This document shows positions 28,643 to 43,630 of a DNA stretch of 64,000 nt, piece by piece. Location: the NCBI GenBank assembly GCA_032622095.1, contig CP136064.1:2666001-2730000 (forward strand), read 5' to 3'. Under the pieces are notes generated by a model, which saw nothing but the letters and a program-made list of their open reading frames with translations, had not been told where the DNA came from and made no database searches. Position numbers and translations under genes: made by a program. This stretch comes from Siphonodentalium dalli (Eukaryota > Mollusca > Scaphopoda > Gadilida > Siphonodentaliidae). Every line of letters begins with the position of its first letter. Position 1 is the first letter of the stretch.

Positions 28643-30692
28643 GTAAGTCACATTGTTACATGTCATATTGACAAATCTAGAAATGAATGGAAGTTTTTGT
28701 GGTTGAATAATGTATCTAGACATCAGAAGCGCTTTTTGACGCCTTACAACATTTCCTCAGAAGCACATTTCGAAACCACGAAAGGCCATTTCTAGAATTT
28801 AAAAGTTAGAATGACGGCGATCACAGAACTAAGGTAAAAACATGCTAAAGCCGACTAAAACGTCAAAATCTCTGAGGAAATGGGACGTAAATTATGTTGC
28901 CGTGGCAAGGTGCGCTGAGTTTTTAACGTCACAACGTCAAAGTAACCTGGGGGTTGTAGTCAGCTGCGGGCAGAGTGGTAATGCGTTAATGAGTTGCAGT
29001 CGACCCAAGGATATATAAATGCACCCTCCGCAATGAGTTTGATACAAAATTTAAGATTATTATTCAAGTTCATGATTTATATTTTTAATTTGTATATAGA
29101 ATTTTGCAGCAGATGTTTTATAGCATTCTCTAGCTATCAATTCATTTTTTCATCGTAATTTGGCTAGCAGAAATTGGAAATCACATCGCAAATTGCGATG
29201 TGAATCAAGTTAAAATGAGCCCTGAAGTTGTCATCTGTATTTATTCTACACTGTTCTGACAGATAATTTCAATCTATACCGGTACCTCTCACCTTCATTC
29301 ATACTATAGCTACCTCTGTGATTATAAGTCTGATGAATCACCCAGGGCTTATATTTCATCCCACTTAACAAGAATTCATGCCTACGGGTCCCAGGATCCG
29401 ATGGGGTGACCTAGGTTGGCCCCATGGGAGGAAATTGTTCATTTTTATGTCTAAAATATGCAATTTCCTTGCTTCTAGATCTGGTGCATCATTAAAGATC
29501 CTGTGCCAGTGCATTCTCTTATATATGCGAGTCTCCCATAGTGAGCCTATTGTTAGACCGATACATTTTCTTTACACGCGGGGCTCCCTATGGGAGAATA
29601 GCTAGCGTATATTAGAGAACGCACTGGCAAAGGGTTTTTCACAAAAAGCTCCAGTCATGAAAGGTTAAAGATATTTTTACTCAATATCCATTCATAAAAA
29701 AATGAAGTAATTCATCTCCATAGTATAGCATTGATTCATTTCAATATATTAAATACTGGAATGTTACGAACATGAGTTTATACTACTACTCTCTTAAATA
29801 ACTCAAATAAAATAAACTTATATCTGATGTAAAGAGAAAGGCCAGTTTATATGACACAAATGAGTCATTTCTTGATCATATCCCATTAAATAATGTACCA
29901 AGTACATTTAACCACTCGTACCAAATAGGCCACAGTCATCTATCTACATGATAGTACCTGGTCTATTCAGTACATTTACATCCAACATATATTTGGTCTA
30001 ACATGTATGTGCCTGTTATATTTCAACGTCAATTTCAGAGTGTTAGGTTATGGCCATGGGTTCAGAGTTATTCCTCTTTGATCCCACTATGCAACAGTAT
30101 CATTGGATAAATAATGCATGTGATGAGAACAATGTTACAGTTTTTTTACAGTGAGGAGTGAACAGTTTGTGCACAATAAAATTTCTACTGATTATCTCTC
30201 TGAGGTAAACTCTCTGAGACCACACATTTTATGCCCTCCTATTCATTACTCACTACGTATATTACCATGTCCTCGTGTTGAAAATGAGATTGTTTTATGG
30301 CTAAAGAGTTGCTGTTCCCATAGACTGTAAAACTGATTGCTTCGTTAGTTCTGTCAATTCATCACACACTATTTGTAACAAGTAGATATATGAAATAAAC
30401 TTTTCACCGCGGTCATACCGCATGTCAACCTCGTTAAGGAGGGTCGATTAATTAGAGCATAGCTGTACCCCTAGACCATCACATCGACCCAGGTTGTTGG
30501 CCCATTATGTAACACCCTCTCCAAGTTGAGCTAAAGTGTCATGGACACTTTAATTTATCAACAACATGGCTGACGGCAGCCATCAATCGACTTTACTTTT
30601 TACATCACTAAATATTTCAGCATTCACTTCTCTACAACCACTAAATTTACTGGGAGTTATATGTATCATGTTTATTATATTTCTGTTTACAG

Positions 30693-31140
30693 AAGTCTAT
30701 AAAAGCTGGTGGCAGGTCACTCCCAACATCGGTTGTGCTGCATGACGCAGCCGTGCTATTCAAAAGAACACTCCTCCAACTTCAAAGCTTAATTCCCTTA
30801 CGACTTATCAGTCATATGAAGAAAATGGATATAAATATCTGTTTACTAATAGAGAGAGAAAAACTAGTCATTTTAAAATTCGTTATTTCCATTTTAAAGA
30901 AGATTGCTGCCGATCCGGATAACGGAATGTCTGCTCGGGCGTTGGCTGTTGTAATGGCGCCAAACATTATTCAATCTGTCGACCAGCATGAGGTGATCAT
31001 CCAATTTACAGAACTTCTTATTAATAATTCGGATGACATTGGAATGGTATCCAGGACATTAATGAAAAAAGCAAATGAATTTAAAACAATCGAATTAATT
31101 GGAGATTTTCCAGTGAAGAGGCGAGGATCATCATTGTCGA
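30693..31140 (+). CDS. RhoGAP-domain exon, unit 13
   Basis: Asp form. The unit is 30466-32963. It has the unit 9-11 state (AAAAATTAG, CCTCACACC) although both neighbours have the other state, so it is an interleaved copy. Confidence 0.75.
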
Positions 31141-33190
31141 GTAAGTCACATTGTTACATGTCATATTGACAAATCTAGAAATGAATGGAAGTTTTTGTGG
31201 TTGAATAATGTATCTAGACATCAGAAGCGCTTTTTGACGCCTTACAACATTTCCTCAGAAGCACATTTCGAAACCACGAAAGGCCATTTCTAGAATTTAA
31301 AAATTAGAATGACGGCGATCACAGAACTAAGGTAAAAACATGCTAAAGCCGACTAAAACGTCAAAATCTCTGAGGAAATGGGACGTAAATTATGTTGCCG
31401 TGGCAAGGTGCGCTGAGTTTTTAACGTCACAACGTCAAAGTAACCTGGGGGTTGTAGTCAGCTGCGGGCAGAGTGGTAATGCGTTAATGAGTTGCAGTCG
31501 ACCCAAGGATATATAAATGCACCCTCCGCAATGAGTTTGATACAAAATTTAAGATTATTATTCAAGTTCATGATTTATATTTTTAATTTGTATATAGAAT
31601 TTTGCAGCAGATGTTTTATAGCATTCTCTAGCTATCAATTCATTTTTTCATCGTAATTTGGCTAGCAGAAATTGGAAATCACATCGCAAATTGCGATGTG
31701 AATCAAGTTAAAATGAGCCCTGAAGTTGTCATCTGTATTTATTCTACACTGTTCTGACAGATAATTTCAATCTATACCGGTACCTCACACCTTCATTCAT
31801 ACTATAGCTACCTCTGTGATTATAAGTCTGATGAATCACCCAGGGCTTATATTTCATCCCACTTAACAAGAATTCATGCCTACGGGTCCCAGGATCCGAT
31901 GGGGTGACCTAGGTTGGCCCCATGGGAGGAAATTGTTCATTTTTATGTCTAAAATATGCAATTTCCTTGCTTCTAGATCTGGTGCATCATTAAAGATCCT
32001 GTGCCAGTGCATTCTCTTATATATGCGAGTCTCCCATAGTGAGCCTATTGTTAGACCGATACATTTTCTTTACACGCGGGGCTCCCTATGGGAGAATAGC
32101 TAGCGTATATTAGAGAACGCACTGGCAAAGGGTTTTTCACAAAAAGCTCCAGTCATGAAAGGTTAAAGATATTTTTACTCAATATCCATTCATAAAAAAA
32201 TGAAGTAATTCATCTCCATAGTATAGCATTGATTCATTTCAATATATTAAATACTGGAATGTTACGAACATGAGTTTATACTACTACTCTCTTAAATAAC
32301 TCAAATAAAATAAACTTATATCTGATGTAAAGAGAAAGGCCAGTTTATATGACACAAATGAGTCATTTCTTGATCATATCCCATTAAATAATGTACCAAG
32401 TACATTTAACCACTCGTACCAAATAGGCCACAGTCATCTATCTACATGATAGTACCTGGTCTATTCAGTACATTTACATCCAACATATATTTGGTCTAAC
32501 ATGTATGTGCCTGTTATATTTCAACGTCAATTTCAGAGTGTTAGGTTATGGCCATGGGTTCAGAGTTATTCCTCTTTGATCCCACTATGCAACAGTATCA
32601 TTGGATAAATAATGCATGTGATGAGAACAATGTTACAGTTTTTTTACAGTGAGGAGTGAACAGTTTGTGCACAATAAAATTTCTACTGATTATCTCTCTG
32701 AGGTAAACTCTCTGAGACCACACATTTTATGCCCTCCTATTCATTACTCACTACGTATATTACCATGTCCTCGTGTTGAAAATGAGATTGTTTTATGGCT
32801 AAAGAGTTGCTGTTCCCATAGACTGTAAAACTGATTGCTTCGTTAGTTCTGTCAATTCATCACACACTATTTGTAACAAGTAGATATATGAAATAAACTT
32901 TTCACCGCGGTCATACCGCATGTCAACCTCGTTAAGGAGGGTCGATTAATTAGAGCATAGCTGTACCCCTAGACCATCACATCGACCCAGGTTGTTGGCC
33001 CATTATGTAACACCCTCTCCAAGTTGAGCTAAAGTGTCATGGACACTTTAATTTATCAACAACATGGCTGACGGCAGCCATCAATCGACTTTACTTTTTA
33101 CATCACTAAATATTTCAGCATTCACTTCTCTACAACCACTAAATTTACTGGGAGTTATATGTATCATGTTTATTATATTTCTGTTTACAG

Positions 33191-33638
33191 AAGTCTATAA
33201 AAGCTGGTGGCAGGTCACTCCCAACATCGGTTGTGCTGCATGACGCAGCCGTGCTATTCAAAAGAACACTCCTCCAACTTCAAAGCTTAATTCCCTTACG
33301 ACTTATCAGTCATATGAAGAAAATGGATATAAATATCTGTTTACTAATAGAGAGAGAAAAACTAGTCATTTTAAAATTCGTTATTTCCATTTTAAAGAAG
33401 ATTGCTGCCGATCCGGATAACGGAATGTCTGCTCGGGCGTTGGCTGTTGTAATGGCGCCAAACATTATTCAATCTGTCGACCAGCATGAGGTGATCATCC
33501 AATTTACAGAACTTCTTATTAATAATTCGGATGACATTGGAATGGTATCCAGGACATTAATGAAAAAAGCAAATGAATTTAAAACAATCGAATTAATTGG
33601 AGATTTTCCAGTGAAGAGGCGAGGATCATCATTGTCGA
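33191..33638 (+). CDS. RhoGAP-domain exon, unit 14
   Basis: Asp form. The unit is 32964-35461. It has the markers of unit 12 (AAAAGTTAG, CCTCTCACC). Confidence 0.75.
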
Positions 33639-35688
33639 GTAAGTCACATTGTTACATGTCATATTGACAAATCTAGAAATGAATGGAAGTTTTTGTGGTT
33701 GAATAATGTATCTAGACATCAGAAGCGCTTTTTGACGCCTTACAACATTTCCTCAGAAGCACATTTCGAAACCACGAAAGGCCATTTCTAGAATTTAAAA
33801 GTTAGAATGACGGCGATCACAGAACTAAGGTAAAAACATGCTAAAGCCGACTAAAACGTCAAAATCTCTGAGGAAATGGGACGTAAATTATGTTGCCGTG
33901 GCAAGGTGCGCTGAGTTTTTAACGTCACAACGTCAAAGTAACCTGGGGGTTGTAGTCAGCTGCGGGCAGAGTGGTAATGCGTTAATGAGTTGCAGTCGAC
34001 CCAAGGATATATAAATGCACCCTCCGCAATGAGTTTGATACAAAATTTAAGATTATTATTCAAGTTCATGATTTATATTTTTAATTTGTATATAGAATTT
34101 TGCAGCAGATGTTTTATAGCATTCTCTAGCTATCAATTCATTTTTTCATCGTAATTTGGCTAGCAGAAATTGGAAATCACATCGCAAATTGCGATGTGAA
34201 TCAAGTTAAAATGAGCCCTGAAGTTGTCATCTGTATTTATTCTACACTGTTCTGACAGATAATTTCAATCTATACCGGTACCTCTCACCTTCATTCATAC
34301 TATAGCTACCTCTGTGATTATAAGTCTGATGAATCACCCAGGGCTTATATTTCATCCCACTTAACAAGAATTCATGCCTACGGGTCCCAGGATCCGATGG
34401 GGTGACCTAGGTTGGCCCCATGGGAGGAAATTGTTCATTTTTATGTCTAAAATATGCAATTTCCTTGCTTCTAGATCTGGTGCATCATTAAAGATCCTGT
34501 GCCAGTGCATTCTCTTATATATGCGAGTCTCCCATAGTGAGCCTATTGTTAGACCGATACATTTTCTTTACACGCGGGGCTCCCTATGGGAGAATAGCTA
34601 GCGTATATTAGAGAACGCACTGGCAAAGGGTTTTTCACAAAAAGCTCCAGTCATGAAAGGTTAAAGATATTTTTACTCAATATCCATTCATAAAAAAATG
34701 AAGTAATTCATCTCCATAGTATAGCATTGATTCATTTCAATATATTAAATACTGGAATGTTACGAACATGAGTTTATACTACTACTCTCTTAAATAACTC
34801 AAATAAAATAAACTTATATCTGATGTAAAGAGAAAGGCCAGTTTATATGACACAAATGAGTCATTTCTTGATCATATCCCATTAAATAATGTACCAAGTA
34901 CATTTAACCACTCGTACCAAATAGGCCACAGTCATCTATCTACATGATAGTACCTGGTCTATTCAGTACATTTACATCCAACATATATTTGGTCTAACAT
35001 GTATGTGCCTGTTATATTTCAACGTCAATTTCAGAGTGTTAGGTTATGGCCATGGGTTCAGAGTTATTCCTCTTTGATCCCACTATGCAACAGTATCATT
35101 GGATAAATAATGCATGTGATGAGAACAATGTTACAGTTTTTTTACAGTGAGGAGTGAACAGTTTGTGCACAATAAAATTTCTACTGATTATCTCTCTGAG
35201 GTAAACTCTCTGAGACCACACATTTTATGCCCTCCTATTCATTACTCACTACGTATATTACCATGTCCTCGTGTTGAAAATGAGATTGTTTTATGGCTAA
35301 AGAGTTGCTGTTCCCATAGACTGTAAAACTGATTGCTTCGTTAGTTCTGTCAATTCATCACACACTATTTGTAACAAGTAGATATATGAAATAAACTTTT
35401 CACCGCGGTCATACCGCATGTCAACCTCGTTAAGGAGGGTCGATTAATTAGAGCATAGCTGTACCCCTAGACCATCACATCGACCCAGGTTGTTGGCCCA
35501 TTATGTAACACCCTCTCCAAGTTGAGCTAAAGTGTCATGGACACTTTAATTTATCAACAACATGGCTGACGGCAGCCATCAATCGACTTTACTTTTTACA
35601 TCACTAAATATTTCAGCATTCACTTCTCTACAACCACTAAATTTACTGGGAGTTATATGTATCATGTTTATTATATTTCTGTTTACAG

Positions 35689-36136
35689 AAGTCTATAAAA
35701 GCTGGTGGCAGGTCACTCCCAACATCGGTTGTGCTGCATGACGCAGCCGTGCTATTCAAAAGAACACTCCTCCAACTTCAAAGCTTAATTCCCTTACGAC
35801 TTATCAGTCATATGAAGAAAATGGATATAAATATCTGTTTACTAATAGAGAGAGAAAAACTAGTCATTTTAAAATTCGTTATTTCCATTTTAAAGAAGAT
35901 TGCTGCCGATCCGGATAACGGAATGTCTGCTCGGGCGTTGGCTGTTGTAATGGCGCCAAACATTATTCAATCTGTCGACCAGCATGAGGTGATCATCCAA
36001 TTTACAGAACTTCTTATTAATAATTCGGATGACATTGGAATGGTATCCAGGACATTAATGAAAAAAGCAAATGAATTTAAAACAATCGAATTAATTGGAG
36101 ATTTTCCAGTGAAGAGGCGAGGATCATCATTGTCGA
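35689..36136 (+). CDS. RhoGAP-domain exon, unit 15
   Basis: Asp form. The unit is 35462-37959. It is indistinguishable from unit 14 at the sites compared. Confidence 0.75.
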
Positions 36137-38186
36137 GTAAGTCACATTGTTACATGTCATATTGACAAATCTAGAAATGAATGGAAGTTTTTGTGGTTGA
36201 ATAATGTATCTAGACATCAGAAGCGCTTTTTGACGCCTTACAACATTTCCTCAGAAGCACATTTCGAAACCACGAAAGGCCATTTCTAGAATTTAAAAGT
36301 TAGAATGACGGCGATCACAGAACTAAGGTAAAAACATGCTAAAGCCGACTAAAACGTCAAAATCTCTGAGGAAATGGGACGTAAATTATGTTGCCGTGGC
36401 AAGGTGCGCTGAGTTTTTAACGTCACAACGTCAAAGTAACCTGGGGGTTGTAGTCAGCTGCGGGCAGAGTGGTAATGCGTTAATGAGTTGCAGTCGACCC
36501 AAGGATATATAAATGCACCCTCCGCAATGAGTTTGATACAAAATTTAAGATTATTATTCAAGTTCATGATTTATATTTTTAATTTGTATATAGAATTTTG
36601 CAGCAGATGTTTTATAGCATTCTCTAGCTATCAATTCATTTTTTCATCGTAATTTGGCTAGCAGAAATTGGAAATCACATCGCAAATTGCGATGTGAATC
36701 AAGTTAAAATGAGCCCTGAAGTTGTCATCTGTATTTATTCTACACTGTTCTGACAGATAATTTCAATCTATACCGGTACCTCTCACCTTCATTCATACTA
36801 TAGCTACCTCTGTGATTATAAGTCTGATGAATCACCCAGGGCTTATATTTCATCCCACTTAACAAGAATTCATGCCTACGGGTCCCAGGATCCGATGGGG
36901 TGACCTAGGTTGGCCCCATGGGAGGAAATTGTTCATTTTTATGTCTAAAATATGCAATTTCCTTGCTTCTAGATCTGGTGCATCATTAAAGATCCTGTGC
37001 CAGTGCATTCTCTTATATATGCGAGTCTCCCATAGTGAGCCTATTGTTAGACCGATACATTTTCTTTACACGCGGGGCTCCCTATGGGAGAATAGCTAGC
37101 GTATATTAGAGAACGCACTGGCAAAGGGTTTTTCACAAAAAGCTCCAGTCATGAAAGGTTAAAGATATTTTTACTCAATATCCATTCATAAAAAAATGAA
37201 GTAATTCATCTCCATAGTATAGCATTGATTCATTTCAATATATTAAATACTGGAATGTTACGAACATGAGTTTATACTACTACTCTCTTAAATAACTCAA
37301 ATAAAATAAACTTATATCTGATGTAAAGAGAAAGGCCAGTTTATATGACACAAATGAGTCATTTCTTGATCATATCCCATTAAATAATGTACCAAGTACA
37401 TTTAACCACTCGTACCAAATAGGCCACAGTCATCTATCTACATGATAGTACCTGGTCTATTCAGTACATTTACATCCAACATATATTTGGTCTAACATGT
37501 ATGTGCCTGTTATATTTCAACGTCAATTTCAGAGTGTTAGGTTATGGCCATGGGTTCAGAGTTATTCCTCTTTGATCCCACTATGCAACAGTATCATTGG
37601 ATAAATAATGCATGTGATGAGAACAATGTTACAGTTTTTTTACAGTGAGGAGTGAACAGTTTGTGCACAATAAAATTTCTACTGATTATCTCTCTGAGGT
37701 AAACTCTCTGAGACCACACATTTTATGCCCTCCTATTCATTACTCACTACGTATATTACCATGTCCTCGTGTTGAAAATGAGATTGTTTTATGGCTAAAG
37801 AGTTGCTGTTCCCATAGACTGTAAAACTGATTGCTTCGTTAGTTCTGTCAATTCATCACACACTATTTGTAACAAGTAGATATATGAAATAAACTTTTCA
37901 CCGCGGTCATACCGCATGTCAACCTCGTTAAGGAGGGTCGATTAATTAGAGCATAGCTGTACCCCTAGACCATCACATCGACCCAGGTTGTTGGCCCATT
38001 ATGTAACACCCTCTCCAAGTTGAGCTAAAGTGTCATGGACACTTTAATTTATCAACAACATGGCTGACGGCAGCCATCAATCGACTTTACTTTTTACATC
38101 ACTAAATATTTCAGCATTCACTTCTCTACAACCACTAAATTTACTGGGAGTTATATGTATCATGTTTATTATATTTCTGTTTACAG

Positions 38187-38634
38187 AAGTCTATAAAAGC
38201 TGGTGGCAGGTCACTCCCAACATCGGTTGTGCTGCATGACGCAGCCGTGCTATTCAAAAGAACACTCCTCCAACTTCAAAGCTTAATTCCCTTACGACTT
38301 ATCAGTCATATGAAGAAAATGGATATAAATATCTGTTTACTAATAGAGAGAGAAAAACTAGTCATTTTAAAATTCGTTATTTCCATTTTAAAGAAGATTG
38401 CTGCCGATCCGGATAACGGAATGTCTGCTCGGGCGTTGGCTGTTGTAATGGCGCCAAACATTATTCAATCTGTCGACCAGCATGAGGTGATCATCCAATT
38501 TACAGAACTTCTTATTAATAATTCGGATGACATTGGAATGGTATCCAGGACATTAATGAAAAAAGCAAATGAATTTAAAACAATCGAATTAATTGGAGAT
38601 TTTCCAGTGAAGAGGCGAGGATCATCATTGTCGA
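38187..38634 (+). CDS. RhoGAP-domain exon, unit 16
   Basis: Asp form. The unit is 37960-40457. It is indistinguishable from unit 14 at the sites compared. Confidence 0.75.
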
Positions 38635-40684
38635 GTAAGTCACATTGTTACATGTCATATTGACAAATCTAGAAATGAATGGAAGTTTTTGTGGTTGAAT
38701 AATGTATCTAGACATCAGAAGCGCTTTTTGACGCCTTACAACATTTCCTCAGAAGCACATTTCGAAACCACGAAAGGCCATTTCTAGAATTTAAAAGTTA
38801 GAATGACGGCGATCACAGAACTAAGGTAAAAACATGCTAAAGCCGACTAAAACGTCAAAATCTCTGAGGAAATGGGACGTAAATTATGTTGCCGTGGCAA
38901 GGTGCGCTGAGTTTTTAACGTCACAACGTCAAAGTAACCTGGGGGTTGTAGTCAGCTGCGGGCAGAGTGGTAATGCGTTAATGAGTTGCAGTCGACCCAA
39001 GGATATATAAATGCACCCTCCGCAATGAGTTTGATACAAAATTTAAGATTATTATTCAAGTTCATGATTTATATTTTTAATTTGTATATAGAATTTTGCA
39101 GCAGATGTTTTATAGCATTCTCTAGCTATCAATTCATTTTTTCATCGTAATTTGGCTAGCAGAAATTGGAAATCACATCGCAAATTGCGATGTGAATCAA
39201 GTTAAAATGAGCCCTGAAGTTGTCATCTGTATTTATTCTACACTGTTCTGACAGATAATTTCAATCTATACCGGTACCTCTCACCTTCATTCATACTATA
39301 GCTACCTCTGTGATTATAAGTCTGATGAATCACCCAGGGCTTATATTTCATCCCACTTAACAAGAATTCATGCCTACGGGTCCCAGGATCCGATGGGGTG
39401 ACCTAGGTTGGCCCCATGGGAGGAAATTGTTCATTTTTATGTCTAAAATATGCAATTTCCTTGCTTCTAGATCTGGTGCATCATTAAAGATCCTGTGCCA
39501 GTGCATTCTCTTATATATGCGAGTCTCCCATAGTGAGCCTATTGTTAGACCGATACATTTTCTTTACACGCGGGGCTCCCTATGGGAGAATAGCTAGCGT
39601 ATATTAGAGAACGCACTGGCAAAGGGTTTTTCACAAAAAGCTCCAGTCATGAAAGGTTAAAGATATTTTTACTCAATATCCATTCATAAAAAAATGAAGT
39701 AATTCATCTCCATAGTATAGCATTGATTCATTTCAATATATTAAATACTGGAATGTTACGAACATGAGTTTATACTACTACTCTCTTAAATAACTCAAAT
39801 AAAATAAACTTATATCTGATGTAAAGAGAAAGGCCAGTTTATATGACACAAATGAGTCATTTCTTGATCATATCCCATTAAATAATGTACCAAGTACATT
39901 TAACCACTCGTACCAAATAGGCCACAGTCATCTATCTACATGATAGTACCTGGTCTATTCAGTACATTTACATCCAACATATATTTGGTCTAACATGTAT
40001 GTGCCTGTTATATTTCAACGTCAATTTCAGAGTGTTAGGTTATGGCCATGGGTTCAGAGTTATTCCTCTTTGATCCCACTATGCAACAGTATCATTGGAT
40101 AAATAATGCATGTGATGAGAACAATGTTACAGTTTTTTTACAGTGAGGAGTGAACAGTTTGTGCACAATAAAATTTCTACTGATTATCTCTCTGAGGTAA
40201 ACTCTCTGAGACCACACATTTTATGCCCTCCTATTCATTACTCACTACGTATATTACCATGTCCTCGTGTTGAAAATGAGATTGTTTTATGGCTAAAGAG
40301 TTGCTGTTCCCATAGACTGTAAAACTGATTGCTTCGTTAGTTCTGTCAATTCATCACACACTATTTGTAACAAGTAGATATATGAAATAAACTTTTCACC
40401 GCGGTCATACCGCATGTCAACCTCGTTAAGGAGGGTCGATTAATTAGAGCATAGCTGTACCCCTAGACCATCACATCGACCCAGGTTGTTGGCCCATTAT
40501 GTAACACCCTCTCCAAGTTGAGCTAAAGTGTCATGGACACTTTAATTTATCAACAACATGGCTGACGGCAGCCATCAATCGACTTTACTTTTTACATCAC
40601 TAAATATTTCAGCATTCACTTCTCTACAACCACTAAATTTACTGGGAGTTATATGTATCATGTTTATTATATTTCTGTTTACAG

Positions 40685-41132
40685 AAGTCTATAAAAGCTG
40701 GTGGCAGGTCACTCCCAACATCGGTTGTGCTGCATGACGCAGCCGTGCTATTCAAAAGAACACTCCTCCAACTTCAAAGCTTAATTCCCTTACGACTTAT
40801 CAGTCATATGAAGAAAATGGATATAAATATCTGTTTACTAATAGAGAGAGAAAAACTAGTCATTTTAAAATTCGTTATTTCCATTTTAAAGAAGATTGCT
40901 GCCGATCCGGATAACGGAATGTCTGCTCGGGCGTTGGCTGTTGTAATGGCGCCAAACATTATTCAATCTGTCGACCAGCATGAGGTGATCATCCAATTTA
41001 CAGAACTTCTTATTAATAATTCGGATGACATTGGAATGGTATCCAGGACATTAATGAAAAAAGCAAATGAATTTAAAACAATCGAATTAATTGGAGATTT
41101 TCCAGTGAAGAGGCGAGGATCATCATTGTCGA
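40685..41132 (+). CDS. RhoGAP-domain exon, unit 17
   Basis: Asp form. The unit is 40458-42955, the last one followed by the 61-bp junction segment. Confidence 0.75.
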
Positions 41133-43182
41133 GTAAGTCACATTGTTACATGTCATATTGACAAATCTAGAAATGAATGGAAGTTTTTGTGGTTGAATAA
41201 TGTATCTAGACATCAGAAGCGCTTTTTGACGCCTTACAACATTTCCTCAGAAGCACATTTCGAAACCACGAAAGGCCATTTCTAGAATTTAAAAGTTAGA
41301 ATGACGGCGATCACAGAACTAAGGTAAAAACATGCTAAAGCCGACTAAAACGTCAAAATCTCTGAGGAAATGGGACGTAAATTATGTTGCCGTGGCAAGG
41401 TGCGCTGAGTTTTTAACGTCACAACGTCAAAGTAACCTGGGGGTTGTAGTCAGCTGCGGGCAGAGTGGTAATGCGTTAATGAGTTGCAGTCGACCCAAGG
41501 ATATATAAATGCACCCTCCGCAATGAGTTTGATACAAAATTTAAGATTATTATTCAAGTTCATGATTTATATTTTTAATTTGTATATAGAATTTTGCAGC
41601 AGATGTTTTATAGCATTCTCTAGCTATCAATTCATTTTTTCATCGTAATTTGGCTAGCAGAAATTGGAAATCACATCGCAAATTGCGATGTGAATCAAGT
41701 TAAAATGAGCCCTGAAGTTGTCATCTGTATTTATTCTACACTGTTCTGACAGATAATTTCAATCTATACCGGTACCTCTCACCTTCATTCATACTATAGC
41801 TACCTCTGTGATTATAAGTCTGATGAATCACCCAGGGCTTATATTTCATCCCACTTAACAAGAATTCATGCCTACGGGTCCCAGGATCCGATGGGGTGAC
41901 CTAGGTTGGCCCCATGGGAGGAAATTGTTCATTTTTATGTCTAAAATATGCAATTTCCTTGCTTCTAGATCTGGTGCATCATTAAAGATCCTGTGCCAGT
42001 GCATTCTCTTATATATGCGAGTCTCCCATAGTGAGCCTATTGTTAGACCGATACATTTTCTTTACACGCGGGGCTCCCTATGGGAGAATAGCTAGCGTAT
42101 ATTAGAGAACGCACTGGCAAAGGGTTTTTCACAAAAAGCTCCAGTCATGAAAGGTTAAAGATATTTTTACTCAATATCCATTCATAAAAAAATGAAGTAA
42201 TTCATCTCCATAGTATAGCATTGATTCATTTCAATATATTAAATACTGGAATGTTACGAACATGAGTTTATACTACTACTCTCTTAAATAACTCAAATAA
42301 AATAAACTTATATCTGATGTAAAGAGAAAGGCCAGTTTATATGACACAAATGAGTCATTTCTTGATCATATCCCATTAAATAATGTACCAAGTACATTTA
42401 ACCACTCGTACCAAATAGGCCACAGTCATCTATCTACATGATAGTACCTGGTCTATTCAGTACATTTACATCCAACATATATTTGGTCTAACATGTATGT
42501 GCCTGTTATATTTCAACGTCAATTTCAGAGTGTTAGGTTATGGCCATGGGTTCAGAGTTATTCCTCTTTGATCCCACTATGCAACAGTATCATTGGATAA
42601 ATAATGCATGTGATGAGAACAATGTTACAGTTTTTTTACAGTGAGGAGTGAACAGTTTGTGCACAATAAAATTTCTACTGATTATCTCTCTGAGGTAAAC
42701 TCTCTGAGACCACACATTTTATGCCCTCCTATTCATTACTCACTACGTATATTACCATGTCCTCGTGTTGAAAATGAGATTGTTTTATGGCTAAAGAGTT
42801 GCTGTTCCCATAGACTGTAAAACTGATTGCTTCGTTAGTTCTGTCAATTCATCACACACTATTTGTAACAAGTAGATATATGAAATAAACTTTTCACCGC
42901 GGTCATACCGCATGTCAACCTCGTTAAGGAGGGTCGATTAATTAGAGCATAGCTGTACCCCTAGACCATCACATCGACCCAGGTTGTTGGCCCATTATGT
43001 AACACCCTCTCCAAGTTGAGCTAAAGTGTCATGGACACTTTAATTTATCAACAACATGGCTGACGGCAGCCATCAATCGACTTTACTTTTTACATCACTA
43101 AATATTTCAGCATTCACTTCTCTACAACCACTAAATTTACTGGGAGTTATATGTATCATGTTTATTATATTTCTGTTTACAG

Positions 43183-43630
43183 AAGTCTATAAAAGCTGGT
43201 GGCAGGTCACTCCCAACATCGGTTGTGCTGCATGACGCAGCCGTGCTATTCAAAAGAACACTCCTCCAACTTCAAAGCTTAATTCCCTTACGACTTATCA
43301 GTCATATGAAGAAAATGGATATAAATATCTGTTTACTAATAGAGAGAGAAAAACTAGTCATTTTAAAATTCGTTATTTCCATTTTAAAGAAGATTGCTGC
43401 CGATCCGGATAACGGAATGTCTGCTCGGGCGTTGGCTGTTGTAATGGCGCCAAACATTATTCAATCTGTCGACCAGCATGAGGTGATCATCCAATTTACA
43501 GAACTTCTTATTAATAATTCGGATGACATTGGAATGGTATCCAGGACATTAATGAAAAAAGCAAATGAATTTAAAACAATCGAATTAATTGGAGATTTTC
43601 CAGTGAAGAGGCGAGGATCATCATTGTCGA
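43183..43630 (+). CDS. RhoGAP-domain exon, unit 18 (last)
   Basis: Asp form in the final unit (42956-45392). It is the copy closest to the in-phase terminal exon at 46455, about 2.8 kb downstream, and so the one best placed for ordinary splicing. Its unit keeps ACGTAAATTA, the state of units 1-8, while units 9-17 have ACGTATATTA. That fits an edge copy less exposed to homogenisation. Confidence 0.77.
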